From assembly GCA_030729385.1 (NCBI GenBank), contig JANQXM010000046.1, forward strand, positions 1 to 41,678: DNA of 41,678 nt, read 5' to 3'. The DNA is from Opitutales bacterium. Its GTDB lineage: Bacteria > Verrucomicrobiota > Verrucomicrobiia > Opitutales > Coraliomargaritaceae. Within the stretch, counting starts at the first letter, position 1. Every line of letters begins with the position of its first letter. The notes beneath the pieces are model-generated. The model was not told the origin of the DNA and did not search any database. It saw nothing but the letters and a program-made list of their open reading frames with translations. Made by a program: the position numbers and the translations under genes. Of this stretch, positions 26,594 to 35,978 are shown in pieces.

Positions 26594-26628
26594 AAGCGGA
26601 GATTGAAATTGAGAAATGAAGAGCAGTA
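26594..26628 (-). repeat. Degenerate 7-base tandem repeat upstream of frr
   Basis: In 7-base phase the units include GATTGAA (26601), ATTGAGA (26608) and AATGAAG (26615); flanking units at 26594 and 26622 match poorly. The array begins 9 bases upstream of the frr ATG. It is the weakest of the four leader arrays, but the position is the same and AATGAAG is shared with the proB array. Confidence 0.45.
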
Positions 26629-26639
26629 AATGTCTCTGT

Positions 26640-27377
<738 letters not shown>

Positions 27378-27454
27378 TAAAAGCCTTTTAAACGCCAGAA
27401 ATCCGCAGACGTCAACTCATCGATTGCACCCTGAAAATAATCTTTACTGTGAGC

Positions 27455-27482
27455 TTGACGAGTAGACGATGAATTCTACTCT
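27455..27482 (+). promoter_or_regulatory. Candidate promoter of tRNA-Gln
   Basis: TTGACG at 27455-27460 and TACTCT at 27477-27482 are 16 bases apart; the predicted start falls about 7 bases before the tRNA. The -35 matches 5 of 6 consensus bases; the -10 is weak. Confidence 0.4.
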
Positions 27483-27495
27483 TCCGCAATTCTAT

Positions 27496-27569
27496 AGGCC
27501 GATGGTGTAATGGTAGCACAACTGTTTTTGGTGCAGTTTGTCGGGGTTCAAATCCCTGTCGGCCTGCCA
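27496..27569 (+). tRNA. tRNA-Gln (UUG anticodon)
   Basis: Acceptor AGGCCGA pairs fully with TCGGCCT. D arm GTGT/GCAC, anticodon arm ACTGT/GCAGT around loop TTTTGGT with anticodon TTG (reads CAA and probably CAG), T arm GGGG/CCCT-type with GGTTCAAATCC. Discriminator G is at 27566 and CCA is encoded at 27567-27569. Confidence 0.95.
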
Positions 27570-27575
27570 TCTTTT

Positions 27576-27606
27576 AAGCCCCGCAAATCGTTGCGGGGCT
27601 TTTTTG
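27576..27606 (+). terminator. Rho-independent terminator after tRNA-Gln
   Basis: AAGCCCCGCAA (27576-27586) pairs perfectly with TTGCGGGGCTT (27591-27601) around loop ATCG and is followed by a T run. It begins 7 bases after the tRNA CCA end. Confidence 0.93.
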
Positions 27607-27638
27607 TGGGCAGAACCTGACTAATGGCGGATGTCTCA

Positions 27639-27712
27639 GGTAGGGACGCCTGCCCTCAGGCGTCCGAGGTAGTAGGGCAGTCGGTGGACGCCTGTGGGCA
27701 GGCGTCCCTACC
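27639..27712. repeat. Paired inverted REP-like hairpins (BIME-like) between tRNA-Gln and the batD-batE gene
   Basis: Two 27-base arms, 27639-27665 and 27686-27712, are inverted copies differing at one base. Each arm is itself a hairpin with head GGTAGGG and a 9-bp stem GGACGCCTG/CAGGCGTCC; loops are CCCT and CCCA. The 20-base spacer contains another GGTAGTAGGG. The element lies after the tRNA-Gln terminator and 22 bases past the convergent batD-batE stop codon. Confidence 0.8.
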
Positions 27713-27734
27713 AGTTTATCCTGACGATCGGCGG

Positions 27735-30269
27735 CTACATTGCCTCTGGTAGAAGCGCGGTTTGGCTGAGCAGGACCCAGCATTGACGACCATCGGTGAG
27801 TTTCACCAGTCCCCATTCGTCGCGGGTTTCAATGAGTGTGAATTCTGTGCCGTCGTGGATTGCTTGGCTGAAGGCTTTGGCATAGCCGTGACCCGGACCT
27901 TTGAGGGCGTCGAGGGAATCAACGATCACGACACCCTGAGGCTCGCTTGAGCGGATCCGTGTGATGAAGAGGCTGGCTGCGACTAGAAGGCAGGCACCCA
28001 ACGCAATGGAGAGCACGGCAAAATTACGTTTTCGATAACGCAGCGTGAGCAAGAGGCTGGTCCAGAAGCAGAGGTTGACGATAGCGAGCACTGGTTGGAT
28101 CCAACGCAGGGGTATTTGTCGCCATGTTGTTTTGGCTGGCGGCAGATCGTTGAGAGCCATGGCGCGGGCGGTGGCGAGGTTCTCATCAAGCTTTGGATCG
28201 AAGGGGCGGTAGGATTGCGCCATACGGTAGGCTGCGATTGAGCGTCCGATGGCACCGGCTTGAAACCAAGCATTTCCAGCATTGTGCCATGCTGCGTCGG
28301 GGTGGTCCGCGATAGCGGATTCGGATTGAAACTTTAATGCGGACTCGGAGTAAAGCGCATTAGCCGTGTCGCTGCCGGCGGGGGCACTTAGTGCTTGGTT
28401 GAAGAGTGCTTCCGCAGCGTCCCAGTCGGCGGCCTCTGCTTGTGGTGTCATCAATTGGCTGAACAGGAAGCAAGAGAGGGCAAAGATACTGATTTTCTGA
28501 AGGACACGTTTGGCGATGGAATCTAAGTTTGAGAAAGTGGTCTCTGGGTGTGTTTGGCTGAAGTCGCGGGCATCAGCGCCTTGGTGCATTTTAGTGACGT
28601 CTTCGATTTCTTCAGGGCTGGCGTCGATGCTTTTGAGTGCGTCGAGAGAGTTGCGTAGCGTCCATGCTTGGGCGTCGGTTTCAAAATACGCGGCCATGAG
28701 GGTCAGGAAGGCGGGCCATTTTTCTTTAGCGTTGGCAGGTGTCTTTTTGAATACGGCATATGCTTGCGCGCGTGATCGGTAGAGCGGGTCGTTGGCACGT
28801 CGACGTTGCTCGCGGATGATTGGCAGGAGTAGGGCGAAAGCAATGGGACCGAGTAGCAGGAGTGCCCAAAAGGCGTTGTTCAGGAAATTGAACAGAGTGT
28901 TGAGGAGATCATTCATACGATTCGCTTTCAGATTGTGCCAGATACCTTCCGGCTGGTTCGTTAAGGTGATGGCCGCATCTTTAAAAGATTTCAGCGGGAT
29001 AAAGTTTTGTCCATCTCTCGGCGCAACTTTGAGAGGAATGGGGTCGGTCGTGTGGGTTTCGTAGCTGCCTGTTTCGGTGTTAAAAACTAGAATTTTGAGC
29101 GAAGGGAAAGCGGAGATCGAGGTGGTCAGCGCGCGTAAGCGGGTTCGGAAGATGGTGCCGGCCTCGTGCCAGAGGCGGCCATAATCGTCATCGACCAGAA
29201 AGCGGGTGCGTAGCCCGCTTTGGTGACTCAACTGTGGCAGGTCGAGCATCCCATGGGGATTGTTGCCGCTGAGTTTGATCTCCAGTTCCATCAGTTGCCC
29301 AATATCGATTTCGGTTGGGCTGAGAGATAATTGAATGTCCACCGGGGCGTATAGTCCGGAAAAGGTGTTGCCTGTGGTATTTTGAGGCAGGGGGAGGACT
29401 TCTATTTGTAACTCCGGTGCGGTGGTGTAGAGGCGCTCGTGGCGTATGTCGGGGTCGGTTGCTTCAAATAGGGCGTTATTGAAGTGGGCGGCATAGTTGG
29501 CGAAATTCCCCGAGGACTTTTCGATTTGCGCGCACTCCAAGCGTGTTTCCGGTAGGGAATAAGTGCCGGGAGTCGAAAAACGTAAATACAGAGGCAGTTC
29601 AACTTTGCCGAGAAACTTTGGGTGATCGGTTGGAATGGTGCGGTTGCCAATGACGCGGCGGCCACCGATCGGCAGACCGAGCTGTGTATCGTCATCGCTC
29701 GTGTTACGCGGGATGACGATTTCGATGCTGGGGTCGTTGAAAAAGTCCGGATAGAGTTTGAGTGCCTTTATGCTGTTCGCGGGAAGTTTGCATTCCCAGG
29801 CAAAATCGATGCGAAGTGGTTCGCCTACATAGATGGTTTGCTTTCTTGGAGCCAGGCTGAGCGACATGGCATCGGAGCGGCGCGGTTGACTGACATTGAT
29901 TGTATGGGGTGTGGTTTGATAGCGCTTGGTTTCGCTGGCGAAGGTGAATGCGGGCAGGGTGACAGCACCTGTCTTGCGCGGTAAGAAGCGGATCATCGCT
30001 ATGGATTGCTCTTTGGCGTCGTCCGACATGTCCTCCACTTCGATATCGAGAATATAATATGTTTTGGGATCACTGGGCCATTCCATGGGTGTTTCGACCA
30101 CAGTATCAAAAGTCGCGTAGGCAACACCCACAGTGTCTGTGAACCATGTCTGCCCTTGGACTTTTAACTCAATCGTGGAGAGTGGCAGTGGCACGGAGAC
30201 TTCTTCTTCCTGTGCGAAAAGGAAAAGCGGCCAGCTCAGGCAAAGAAGTGTGGTGAAAAAACGGCGCAT
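27735..30269 (-). CDS. BatD-BatE fusion protein (BatD Ig-like region, TPR, SH3-like C-terminus)
   Basis: An 844-aa envelope protein. Signal peptide about 1-19. Residues about 25-420 hold the extracytoplasmic BatD region (VYVGEPLRIDFAWE- and IDIGQLMELEIKLSGNNPHGMLDLP-type segments). A membrane helix at about 467-486 and a cytoplasmic part follow. At about 590-613 there is a second signal-like stretch ending in AEA, directly before a TPR region (about 614-705); then two membrane helices (726-743, 750-769) and an SH3-like domain (about 778-838). The second half has the layout of BatE. The internal signal-like segment looks like the old BatE N-terminus. Bat proteins are linked to oxygen tolerance in Bacteroides, with unclear mechanism. 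Its ATG overlaps the batB-batC stop by one base (TAATG). Last gene of the operon. Confidence 0.82.
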   Translation of the reverse strand: MRRFFTTLLCLSWPLFLFAQEEEVSVPLPLSTIELKVQGQTWFTDTVGVAYATFDTVVETPMEWPSDPKTYYILDIEVEDMSDDAKEQSIAMIRFLPRKTGAVTLPAFTFASETKRYQTTPHTINVSQPRRSDAMSLSLAPRKQTIYVGEPLRIDFAWECKLPANSIKALKLYPDFFNDPSIEIVIPRNTSDDDTQLGLPIGGRRVIGNRTIPTDHPKFLGKVELPLYLRFSTPGTYSLPETRLECAQIEKSSGNFANYAAHFNNALFEATDPDIRHERLYTTAPELQIEVLPLPQNTTGNTFSGLYAPVDIQLSLSPTEIDIGQLMELEIKLSGNNPHGMLDLPQLSHQSGLRTRFLVDDDYGRLWHEAGTIFRTRLRALTTSISAFPSLKILVFNTETGSYETHTTDPIPLKVAPRDGQNFIPLKSFKDAAITLTNQPEGIWHNLKANRMNDLLNTLFNFLNNAFWALLLLGPIAFALLLPIIREQRRRANDPLYRSRAQAYAVFKKTPANAKEKWPAFLTLMAAYFETDAQAWTLRNSLDALKSIDASPEEIEDVTKMHQGADARDFSQTHPETTFSNLDSIAKRVLQKISIFALSCFLFSQLMTPQAEAADWDAAEALFNQALSAPAGSDTANALYSESALKFQSESAIADHPDAAWHNAGNAWFQAGAIGRSIAAYRMAQSYRPFDPKLDENLATARAMALNDLPPAKTTWRQIPLRWIQPVLAIVNLCFWTSLLLTLRYRKRNFAVLSIALGACLLVAASLFITRIRSSEPQGVVIVDSLDALKGPGHGYAKAFSQAIHDGTEFTLIETRDEWGLVKLTDGRQCWVLLSQTALLPEAM

Positions 30270-32320
30270 TAAAAATCCTTCTCCACTTTAGCGGCATTGG
30301 CGCTGGCTCGTTTTTGTTGGCGGAACTGCAAGTTGCCTTGCTCTTCCAGTAGAATGTCTTCGGCTGAATAGTTCGGTAGCGGCAGTTCTTGCATCTCACC
30401 GTTGGCGGCAAAATCGCCCTGCATCGGTTCGGACGTGTTGGTGCTTTCTTCCGAGTCTTCCATGTATTCGTATTCTTCTTCCATCTCATCCCAGTCTTCG
30501 CTGTCGGATGAATCTTGAGAGTCGTTGGCGAGTAGTTCGAGTATGGCTTGGATCAATTTCGAGGCTTCGATTTGCATCGATTGCGCCAGTTCCCATGTGT
30601 CCAAGTTTATCAGATTTGTGGTGGCGATCTCTTGGGATTGTTGGACGCGGACGATTAAATTCAGTGGCTCTGTGAGTGCGGTCTCTTGATTTGGGTTTAG
30701 GTCGGCTGGCGAGCTCATCATCTGATGAATTGACTGCATCAGTTTTTGAATATCGACGGCTCCCTGGCGCAACTGTGTTTGCGAGCTGATGAATTGCGGA
30801 CTAAGGCTGGCGGCGTTGTTCGCTGACTCAGGTTTGGATATTTCGGCGTGAAGTTCGTCCTGGGCTTTTATTAATGCTTGCAGTCGTTCGATCAGGATCG
30901 TCATTTGATCATTGATTGCGTCGTTTTGCGCTTCGATGGCTTCAATTTGTATCTGTAATTCGGATACGAATGCAGCGGTGAGTTCGAGCCGAACGCTCGC
31001 TCGTGAAATGTTTGGATCGCCGCGCTTAGCTGCGAGGAAGGCGAGCTGGGCATTTTGTGCAAAGGCAAGGGCTTCCTGTGGGGTTGCTTGCGCTTTGGAT
31101 TGCCCGATCAATGCGAGCCCCTCGTTGAAGTGCACGGCAGCTAGTTGGGCAGGTGTGGCAGTTCGATCTGCGGCTTCTTGAGACAATGCCGCGAATTGCG
31201 TGATCGCCTCGTCAAAATTGCCTGCTTGGAGTGCTTCGGTGGCGGTTTTGAAATTGATTGCAAACGAGTCGCCGGTCGCCTCTGCGTCGGGAGAGAGCGC
31301 GAGTAGGCAGAGCAGTGCAACCGCTTGACCGATTTGCAGACCTCGTGCGCCCCAGCACTCGGAAAGCAGCAGTAGGAACAATGCAGGTATGAGGAAATAA
31401 ATAGCGGCTTCTTTGTAAACGAGTATGCCGGTCTCGTTCATCGCGGCATCGACTTGTCGACCTGCGGCGTAGTCGATATAAACTTGCCCTAGGTTGAAAG
31501 GCTTGGTGCCCAGAGCGAGGTATTCGATGCGATTACTGCGGGCGGCGAATTCTCGTAAGGCGACGTCGTCGAGTTGAGTGGTGACTGTTTCGCCATTCAC
31601 TTGTAGCAAGCCCGGGTTGCCTTCTTCGTCGGTGATCGGGATGGTGCTGCCGACATGTGGGTCGCCTAATCCGAGCAGCAGTGTGTCGACACCTTTGTCT
31701 TCTAAAAGCTCGATCGCTTTGGTGATAACTGAGCCGTGGTCGCCGCCGTCAGTGAGGACGATCAGATCTTGCACGTCGTTGCGGCCTTCTAGGAAGACTT
31801 GATCGACGGCTTTTTCAACGGCGGCTTGCACGGTGGTGCCGCCGAAGTCGACTGTGCGCGTGTTGGCTTGGTCCAGCATGAAGCGGACGAAGTCGTAGTC
31901 GTAAGTCAGCGGGCATAGAATCGAGGCGCTGCCAGCATAGACGATCAAGCCGACACGTTCGTTGCTAAGTGTCTGCAACGCGTCGCGCACCCCTTGCTTC
32001 GCCACTTCGAGTCGTGAGGGCAGTGCATCTCTTGCCAACATACTTTGTGAAACATCAATCGCAAAGACGATGTCTCGCCCGGTGCGCGAGGTAGCTTCGG
32101 CGATGGGAGCGTAGCCGGGCTTGGCGAGTGCTAGAATTAATAGCACGAAGGCTGCGAAGCGCAAAACATCACGCAGTTTGCGATGTGTGTTGTGTCCTCC
32201 GCTCATTGCTTCGATCAGCTCTCGGCGACGTTTGCGGGCATGTGCGAGCAGCCAAAACAAAGGAATTGTCAGCACGAGTAGGACCAGCACCAGTGGCCAT
32301 TGGAAAACGAATTCACTCAT
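30269..32320 (-). CDS. BatB-BatC fusion: von Willebrand factor A domain plus TPR/coiled-coil region
   Basis: A 683-aa membrane protein. Two N-terminal membrane helices (about 8-26, 52-68) precede a VWA domain (about 82-290) with an intact MIDAS start D89-x-S91-x-S93 and TDGGD near 191. A helix at 307-321 ends the BatB part. A second hydrophobic, signal-like stretch at about 329-348 ending in AEA precedes TPR units (about 353-440) and a long Gln/Glu-rich helical region with an acidic segment near the end (SEDWDEMEEEYEYMEDSEE). That second half corresponds to BatC, usually a separate gene. The ATG at 32318-32320 overlaps the batA stop as ATGA, which selects it over the in-frame ATG 18 bases upstream. 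Confidence 0.85.
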   Translation of the reverse strand: MSEFVFQWPLVLVLLVLTIPLFWLLAHARKRRRELIEAMSGGHNTHRKLRDVLRFAAFVLLILALAKPGYAPIAEATSRTGRDIVFAIDVSQSMLARDALPSRLEVAKQGVRDALQTLSNERVGLIVYAGSASILCPLTYDYDFVRFMLDQANTRTVDFGGTTVQAAVEKAVDQVFLEGRNDVQDLIVLTDGGDHGSVITKAIELLEDKGVDTLLLGLGDPHVGSTIPITDEEGNPGLLQVNGETVTTQLDDVALREFAARSNRIEYLALGTKPFNLGQVYIDYAAGRQVDAAMNETGILVYKEAAIYFLIPALFLLLLSECWGARGLQIGQAVALLCLLALSPDAEATGDSFAINFKTATEALQAGNFDEAITQFAALSQEAADRTATPAQLAAVHFNEGLALIGQSKAQATPQEALAFAQNAQLAFLAAKRGDPNISRASVRLELTAAFVSELQIQIEAIEAQNDAINDQMTILIERLQALIKAQDELHAEISKPESANNAASLSPQFISSQTQLRQGAVDIQKLMQSIHQMMSSPADLNPNQETALTEPLNLIVRVQQSQEIATTNLINLDTWELAQSMQIEASKLIQAILELLANDSQDSSDSEDWDEMEEEYEYMEDSEESTNTSEPMQGDFAANGEMQELPLPNYSAEDILLEEQGNLQFRQQKRASANAAKVEKDF

Positions 32321-33342
32321 GGCACGACGCGCAACCAAGTTGCTTCAAGGGTTAATGCGATGAGTAAGCTGATCAACGCGATCGATATGGGTAACCAAAA
32401 CCATTCGGCAACACGATTAAAGCTGCGTGTGGAAATTTCAGAGCGTTCCAAACGATCGATCTCTGAATACACAGATAGTAGTGATTCGAAATCGCTGGCT
32501 TGTCGGAAGATTCCTCCGGTTTCGATACTGATATGTTCCAGCACCTTTTCGGCGGCGCTTAGACTGCCGGGGATGCCCTCGGAATCGAGGTTGCTGCTGG
32601 TGTCGCCCATGCTGATCGCATAGATCCGGCAGCCCCATTCTTTCGCGAGACCTGCGGACTCAATCGGGAGGTGGGCGCCAGAGTTGTTTTCGCCATCCGT
32701 GAGTAGGATGATGACGCGGCTCTTGATGTCGTCGGTTTCAAAAGCTTCTCCGCCGTATTTTAAGGCAGCTGGATCACGCAATCGCGCGGCTGCAATCGCG
32801 AGCGCGTCGCCATAAGCAGTGCCGTCTTCATTGGGGCGTTCTTGGATGTCGAGCTGTCGCACGATCTGGAGGAGCGCATCGTGACCAAAGGTGAGTGGGC
32901 TGCGGGTGTCGGCGTAGCGTGCAAAGGTGATGAGTCCGATTAAATCATTCGGGCGACCCTTGAGGTCCGCTCCATTGCCCGCGATGAATTGCTCGACCAG
33001 TTGCTTGGCGATTTCCATGCGACTGGAATTTTTGCCAGCCATGTTTTTCGTATTCATATCCATGCTGCTGGATACATCGACGAGCATTTGAATCGCGATG
33101 CCCTCGGTCACTTCCATGTTGTAGGTCGATCCTGCTTGTGGGCGTGCGATGGAGATGATTAGCAAGATGATCGATAGGCGGCGCAGCGCGATGGGCAGCC
33201 ATAAGTAGCGAGCTTTCCCGGGCGATTGCGACGACCAGAGTTGAATCGAGGGCACTGCCAGCGATGTGCGGTCGCGTCGACGACGCAGTAGCCAAAGGAC
33301 CAGCGGTATGCCCAGTAAAACCCATGGATAGACGAAACTCAT
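32317..33342 (-). CDS. batA: BatA-like von Willebrand factor A domain membrane protein
   Basis: A 341-aa inner-membrane protein with the BatA layout: N-terminal helix at about 5-19, a second at about 52-66, a VWA domain (about 82-290) facing the periplasm, and a C-terminal helix at about 312-332. The MIDAS is complete: D89-x-S91-x-S93, T175 in EDGTAYGD, and D216 in LLTDGEN. The RRRRDRTSLAVPS segment after the first helix is typical. VWA domains bind partner proteins through the bound metal. The stop overlaps the next gene (ATGA) and its own ATG overlaps the stop of the upstream gene in the same way, so three products are translationally coupled. Confidence 0.88.
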   Translation of the reverse strand: MSFVYPWVLLGIPLVLWLLRRRRDRTSLAVPSIQLWSSQSPGKARYLWLPIALRRLSIILLIISIARPQAGSTYNMEVTEGIAIQMLVDVSSSMDMNTKNMAGKNSSRMEIAKQLVEQFIAGNGADLKGRPNDLIGLITFARYADTRSPLTFGHDALLQIVRQLDIQERPNEDGTAYGDALAIAAARLRDPAALKYGGEAFETDDIKSRVIILLTDGENNSGAHLPIESAGLAKEWGCRIYAISMGDTSSNLDSEGIPGSLSAAEKVLEHISIETGGIFRQASDFESLLSVYSEIDRLERSEISTRSFNRVAEWFWLPISIALISLLIALTLEATWLRVVP

Positions 33343-34103
33343 TTCGCTACCTCCTTCTGTAATGCTGCGAGCAGCACCTCTGGCGCTGGGTGGGAGGCGT
33401 AGATCGCTCGCTCTAAAATGGCGCGAGTGGACTCGGATAGCGTGATTTGATCATTCGCCAAGATCTGCTCGATCATCTTTGTCGGGAGCTGCCCTGATTC
33501 AAGCGATTGGAGTAAATCTTGTAGTGTTGGGGCAGGGTCTTGGGCGAGTGGCTCGGGTTGTGCCTTTAGACGGCGTAGGTATGCAATGCCGCTTATCGTG
33601 AGTGCCAGTAGGATGAGAAATGCAGCGATCAGCCATTGCCTGCTAGACGGATTCACCGTTTCTGAAGCTGTGGGCAATTGCATAGGAGCGTCCGTGTCAG
33701 TTTGCGCTGCATCGGGCAGTGCGATGACCGAAAGGGTGGGTAGCTTCACTGTTTCGATGTGCTCGCCTTGCTTGATTTCGGCGATGATGTTTGCGATCTC
33801 AATTCTGTCTGATCGGACTGGCTGTAGCGTCCAAATTGTAGTCTGCGAGTAGAGACCGTTCGTGTAAGTTATCGGACTGTTTGTTTCTGCTACGAAATGG
33901 AGTGACGGATGTGTTGGTATTTTGAGCGCTAATTCTGCGTAGTCCGCACGCGTCATCTCGGCGGTGAGCTGGATGATGTCACCCGGTGCGCAAGTCTCTG
34001 GCTCGATCGATAGCTTGATGCCTGCGTTTGAGTAATCCAGTGACCATGCGGTCAAATTGAAGCAGTGCAGCGAAAGCAGGCAGAGTATGAGGATGCGTGA
34101 CAT
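33339..34103 (-). CDS. Bat-operon membrane protein with extracytoplasmic beta-rich domain
   Basis: A 254-aa protein not recognised as a named family. Signal peptide about 1-21, an extracytoplasmic beta-rich region (about 25-140) reminiscent of BatD Ig-like segments (CAPGDIIQLTAEMTRADYAELALKIP), a Thr/Pro-rich linker, one membrane helix at about 157-174, and a cytoplasmic Gln/Leu-rich helical tail (about 180-254). The layout resembles the small proteins (DUF4381 type and similar) that sit between DUF58 and batA in many bat operons, but identity is inferred from place and shape. It starts 3 bases after the DUF58 gene and its stop overlaps batA (ATGA). Confidence 0.7.
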   Translation of the reverse strand: MSRILILCLLSLHCFNLTAWSLDYSNAGIKLSIEPETCAPGDIIQLTAEMTRADYAELALKIPTHPSLHFVAETNSPITYTNGLYSQTTIWTLQPVRSDRIEIANIIAEIKQGEHIETVKLPTLSVIALPDAAQTDTDAPMQLPTASETVNPSSRQWLIAAFLILLALTISGIAYLRRLKAQPEPLAQDPAPTLQDLLQSLESGQLPTKMIEQILANDQITLSESTRAILERAIYASHPAPEVLLAALQKEVAK

Positions 34104-34106
34104 GGT

Positions 34107-34976
34107 TCAGCCTCCGGTTTCGTCGATAACTTGACGTTGCCGCTCATGAAAAAATCCCGCTAGGGCTTCCACGCAGTCAGCGCCCACTTCAAGGTTTAGC
34201 AGATTGACGCCAGACTCCATCATCTGCTGCTGCAGTTTTTGCGTGTGGGCTGCGGCTCCTTTGGCGCCTGCTTCCGTGTAGATGACATGTTGTTGACCGC
34301 TTTCGGAGTCTTCCATCCTGACTAAGCCGCTGACTTTTGCCTTTTGCAGTGGATTGTCCGCAATGTGTATCGCGTTGAGGTCGTGCCGAAAGGCGAGGTT
34401 TTGCAATTCACGCGTGTAGTCTTCAGTCAGGAAATCGGATACGACAAAGACGATGGAGTGCTTGCGCGCCATGTGCCCAAAACGTCCGAGTGCTTCGAGG
34501 AAATTGGTCCCTTTATTCTTTGGTTGGAAATGAATCAACTCATCCATGATGCGCATGGCATGGCTGCGGCCTTTGGCGGGTGGCACGATTTGTTCGATTT
34601 CGTCGCTAAACAGAATCAACCCGACACGATCCTGATTTTTAATCGCCGCCATAGTAATGAGGGCGCAAATCTCGGAGACGGTTTGTGCTTTTTTGCCGAG
34701 ACTGCCGTGCCGCATTGAGGCCGACACATCGACAAGAAGATAGATGAACTGCTCGCGTTCTTCGATGTAGCGCTTGATGTGTGGTTCGCCTGTGCGAGCG
34801 GTGACCTTCCAGTCCATCGTGCGCACATCGTCACCCGGTTGGTAGGCGCGCACATCTTCAAACTCAATGCCGCGTCCGCGGAAGACCGAGCGATACTCTC
34901 CCGCAAGCAAATGCTCGACAGGTTGCCGGCACTTAAGCTCCAGCAAATTGAGACGCTGATCGAGATCGTCTAACAT
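34107..34976 (-). CDS. DUF58 domain protein (MoxR-associated, VWA-like)
   Basis: A 289-aa cytoplasmic protein with the DUF58 signature FEDVRAYQPGDDVRTMDWKVTARTGEPHIKRYIEEREQ (about 39-76), followed by a VWA-like core LLVDVSASMRHG with D83-x-S85-x-S87. DUF58 proteins accompany MoxR ATPases and Bat VWA proteins and are thought to assist a chaperone-like maturation complex. It has no signal peptide or clear membrane helix. It lies 30 bases after moxR and 3 bases before the next gene, in the middle of the operon. Confidence 0.92.
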   Translation of the reverse strand: MLDDLDQRLNLLELKCRQPVEHLLAGEYRSVFRGRGIEFEDVRAYQPGDDVRTMDWKVTARTGEPHIKRYIEEREQFIYLLVDVSASMRHGSLGKKAQTVSEICALITMAAIKNQDRVGLILFSDEIEQIVPPAKGRSHAMRIMDELIHFQPKNKGTNFLEALGRFGHMARKHSIVFVVSDFLTEDYTRELQNLAFRHDLNAIHIADNPLQKAKVSGLVRMEDSESGQQHVIYTEAGAKGAAAHTQKLQQQMMESGVNLLNLEVGADCVEALAGFFHERQRQVIDETGG

Positions 34977-35006
34977 GGTAAAAGAGTGTCTCGGTGTGAG
35001 ATTTCT

Positions 35007-35978
35007 CTATTCAGTCACCGGCACTTTCGCGAGTATTTGATCGAGTAGACCGTCCGAGGTAATGGACTCGGCTTCCGCGCGATAAGAGATCGCCATACGA
35101 TGGCGGAGAATGTCGTGCGAAACATCTTTCACATCTTGTGGTGTGGCATAGTCACGACCTTGCATCAATGCATGTCCGCGCGAGGCGAGTGAGAGATAGA
35201 TGGAGGCACGTGGGGAAGCTCCAAAGCGGAGATAGCGTGAGAGGTCCAAGTCATAGCGTTCAGGGTGGCGGGTCGCATCGACCAAGCGCAGGATGTAGCG
35301 TTCGACTTTCTCATCGATGAAAACTTTTTCCAGTTCGGCTCTCATTTGCATGAGTTCCTCGATTGTCAGGATCGGGGCGATGTCGAGCAATGGCTGCGTG
35401 TTGGCCATGCGTTGCATAACTATTAGCTCTTCATCCATCGAAGGATAGCCGACCTTTAGCTTAAACATGAAGCGGTCAACCTGTGCTTCTGGCAGAGCGT
35501 AGGTGCCTTCTTGCTCGATCGGATTTTGAGTTGCGAGCACGAGAAAGGGCTTGGGTAGATCGAAAGTCTCTTTGCCTAAGGTTACTTGCTTTTCCTGCAT
35601 GGCCTCAAGTAGAGCACTTTGCACCTTGGCAGGTGCGCGATTCACTTCGTCGGCAAGAAGTAGGTTGGTGAAAATCGGACCCTTCTCTGGCGTAAAGGTA
35701 TGATTGCGTGGATCGTAAACCAGTGTGCCGGTTAAATCGCCCGGTAAAAGGTCGGGAGTAAACTGGATGCGTCCGAATCCCGCATGGATTGCCTTGGCGA
35801 GACTGTTGACCGTGAGCGTTTTAGCGACGCCGGGGACACCTTCGAGAAGCACGTGACCATTACAGAGCAGGGCGAGAAGCAGACGCTCGACCAGTGCTTC
35901 CTGACCAACGACAACTTTGCCGACCTCCTTCCGGATGTTTTGCAGCGTTTCGGAAATATTGCTTGTGGGGCTGTTCAT
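35007..35978 (-). CDS. MoxR family AAA+ ATPase
   Basis: A 323-aa AAA+ ATPase of the MoxR family, thought to act as a metal-insertion or complex-assembly chaperone with VWA partners. Walker A is GVPGVAKT at 47-54 (the MoxR form with A before K), Walker B LLLADE at 106-111, sensor-1 region LVLATQNPIEQEGTYALPEAQVDRFMFK at about 145-172. The C-terminal lid (SPRASIYLSLASRGHALMQGRDYATPQDV) is typical. It is the first gene of the six-gene leftward operon; a palindrome at 36009-36033 lies in its leader or promoter. No Shine-Dalgarno is visible. Confidence 0.93.
   Translation of the reverse strand: MNSPTSNISETLQNIRKEVGKVVVGQEALVERLLLALLCNGHVLLEGVPGVAKTLTVNSLAKAIHAGFGRIQFTPDLLPGDLTGTLVYDPRNHTFTPEKGPIFTNLLLADEVNRAPAKVQSALLEAMQEKQVTLGKETFDLPKPFLVLATQNPIEQEGTYALPEAQVDRFMFKLKVGYPSMDEELIVMQRMANTQPLLDIAPILTIEELMQMRAELEKVFIDEKVERYILRLVDATRHPERYDLDLSRYLRFGASPRASIYLSLASRGHALMQGRDYATPQDVKDVSHDILRHRMAISYRAEAESITSDGLLDQILAKVPVTE

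Noticed and set aside
27574-27816. Small open frame across the REP-like pair and the end of batD-batE
   Set aside because: It runs through a terminator and two hairpins; the translated sequence is repeat-derived and has no start context.
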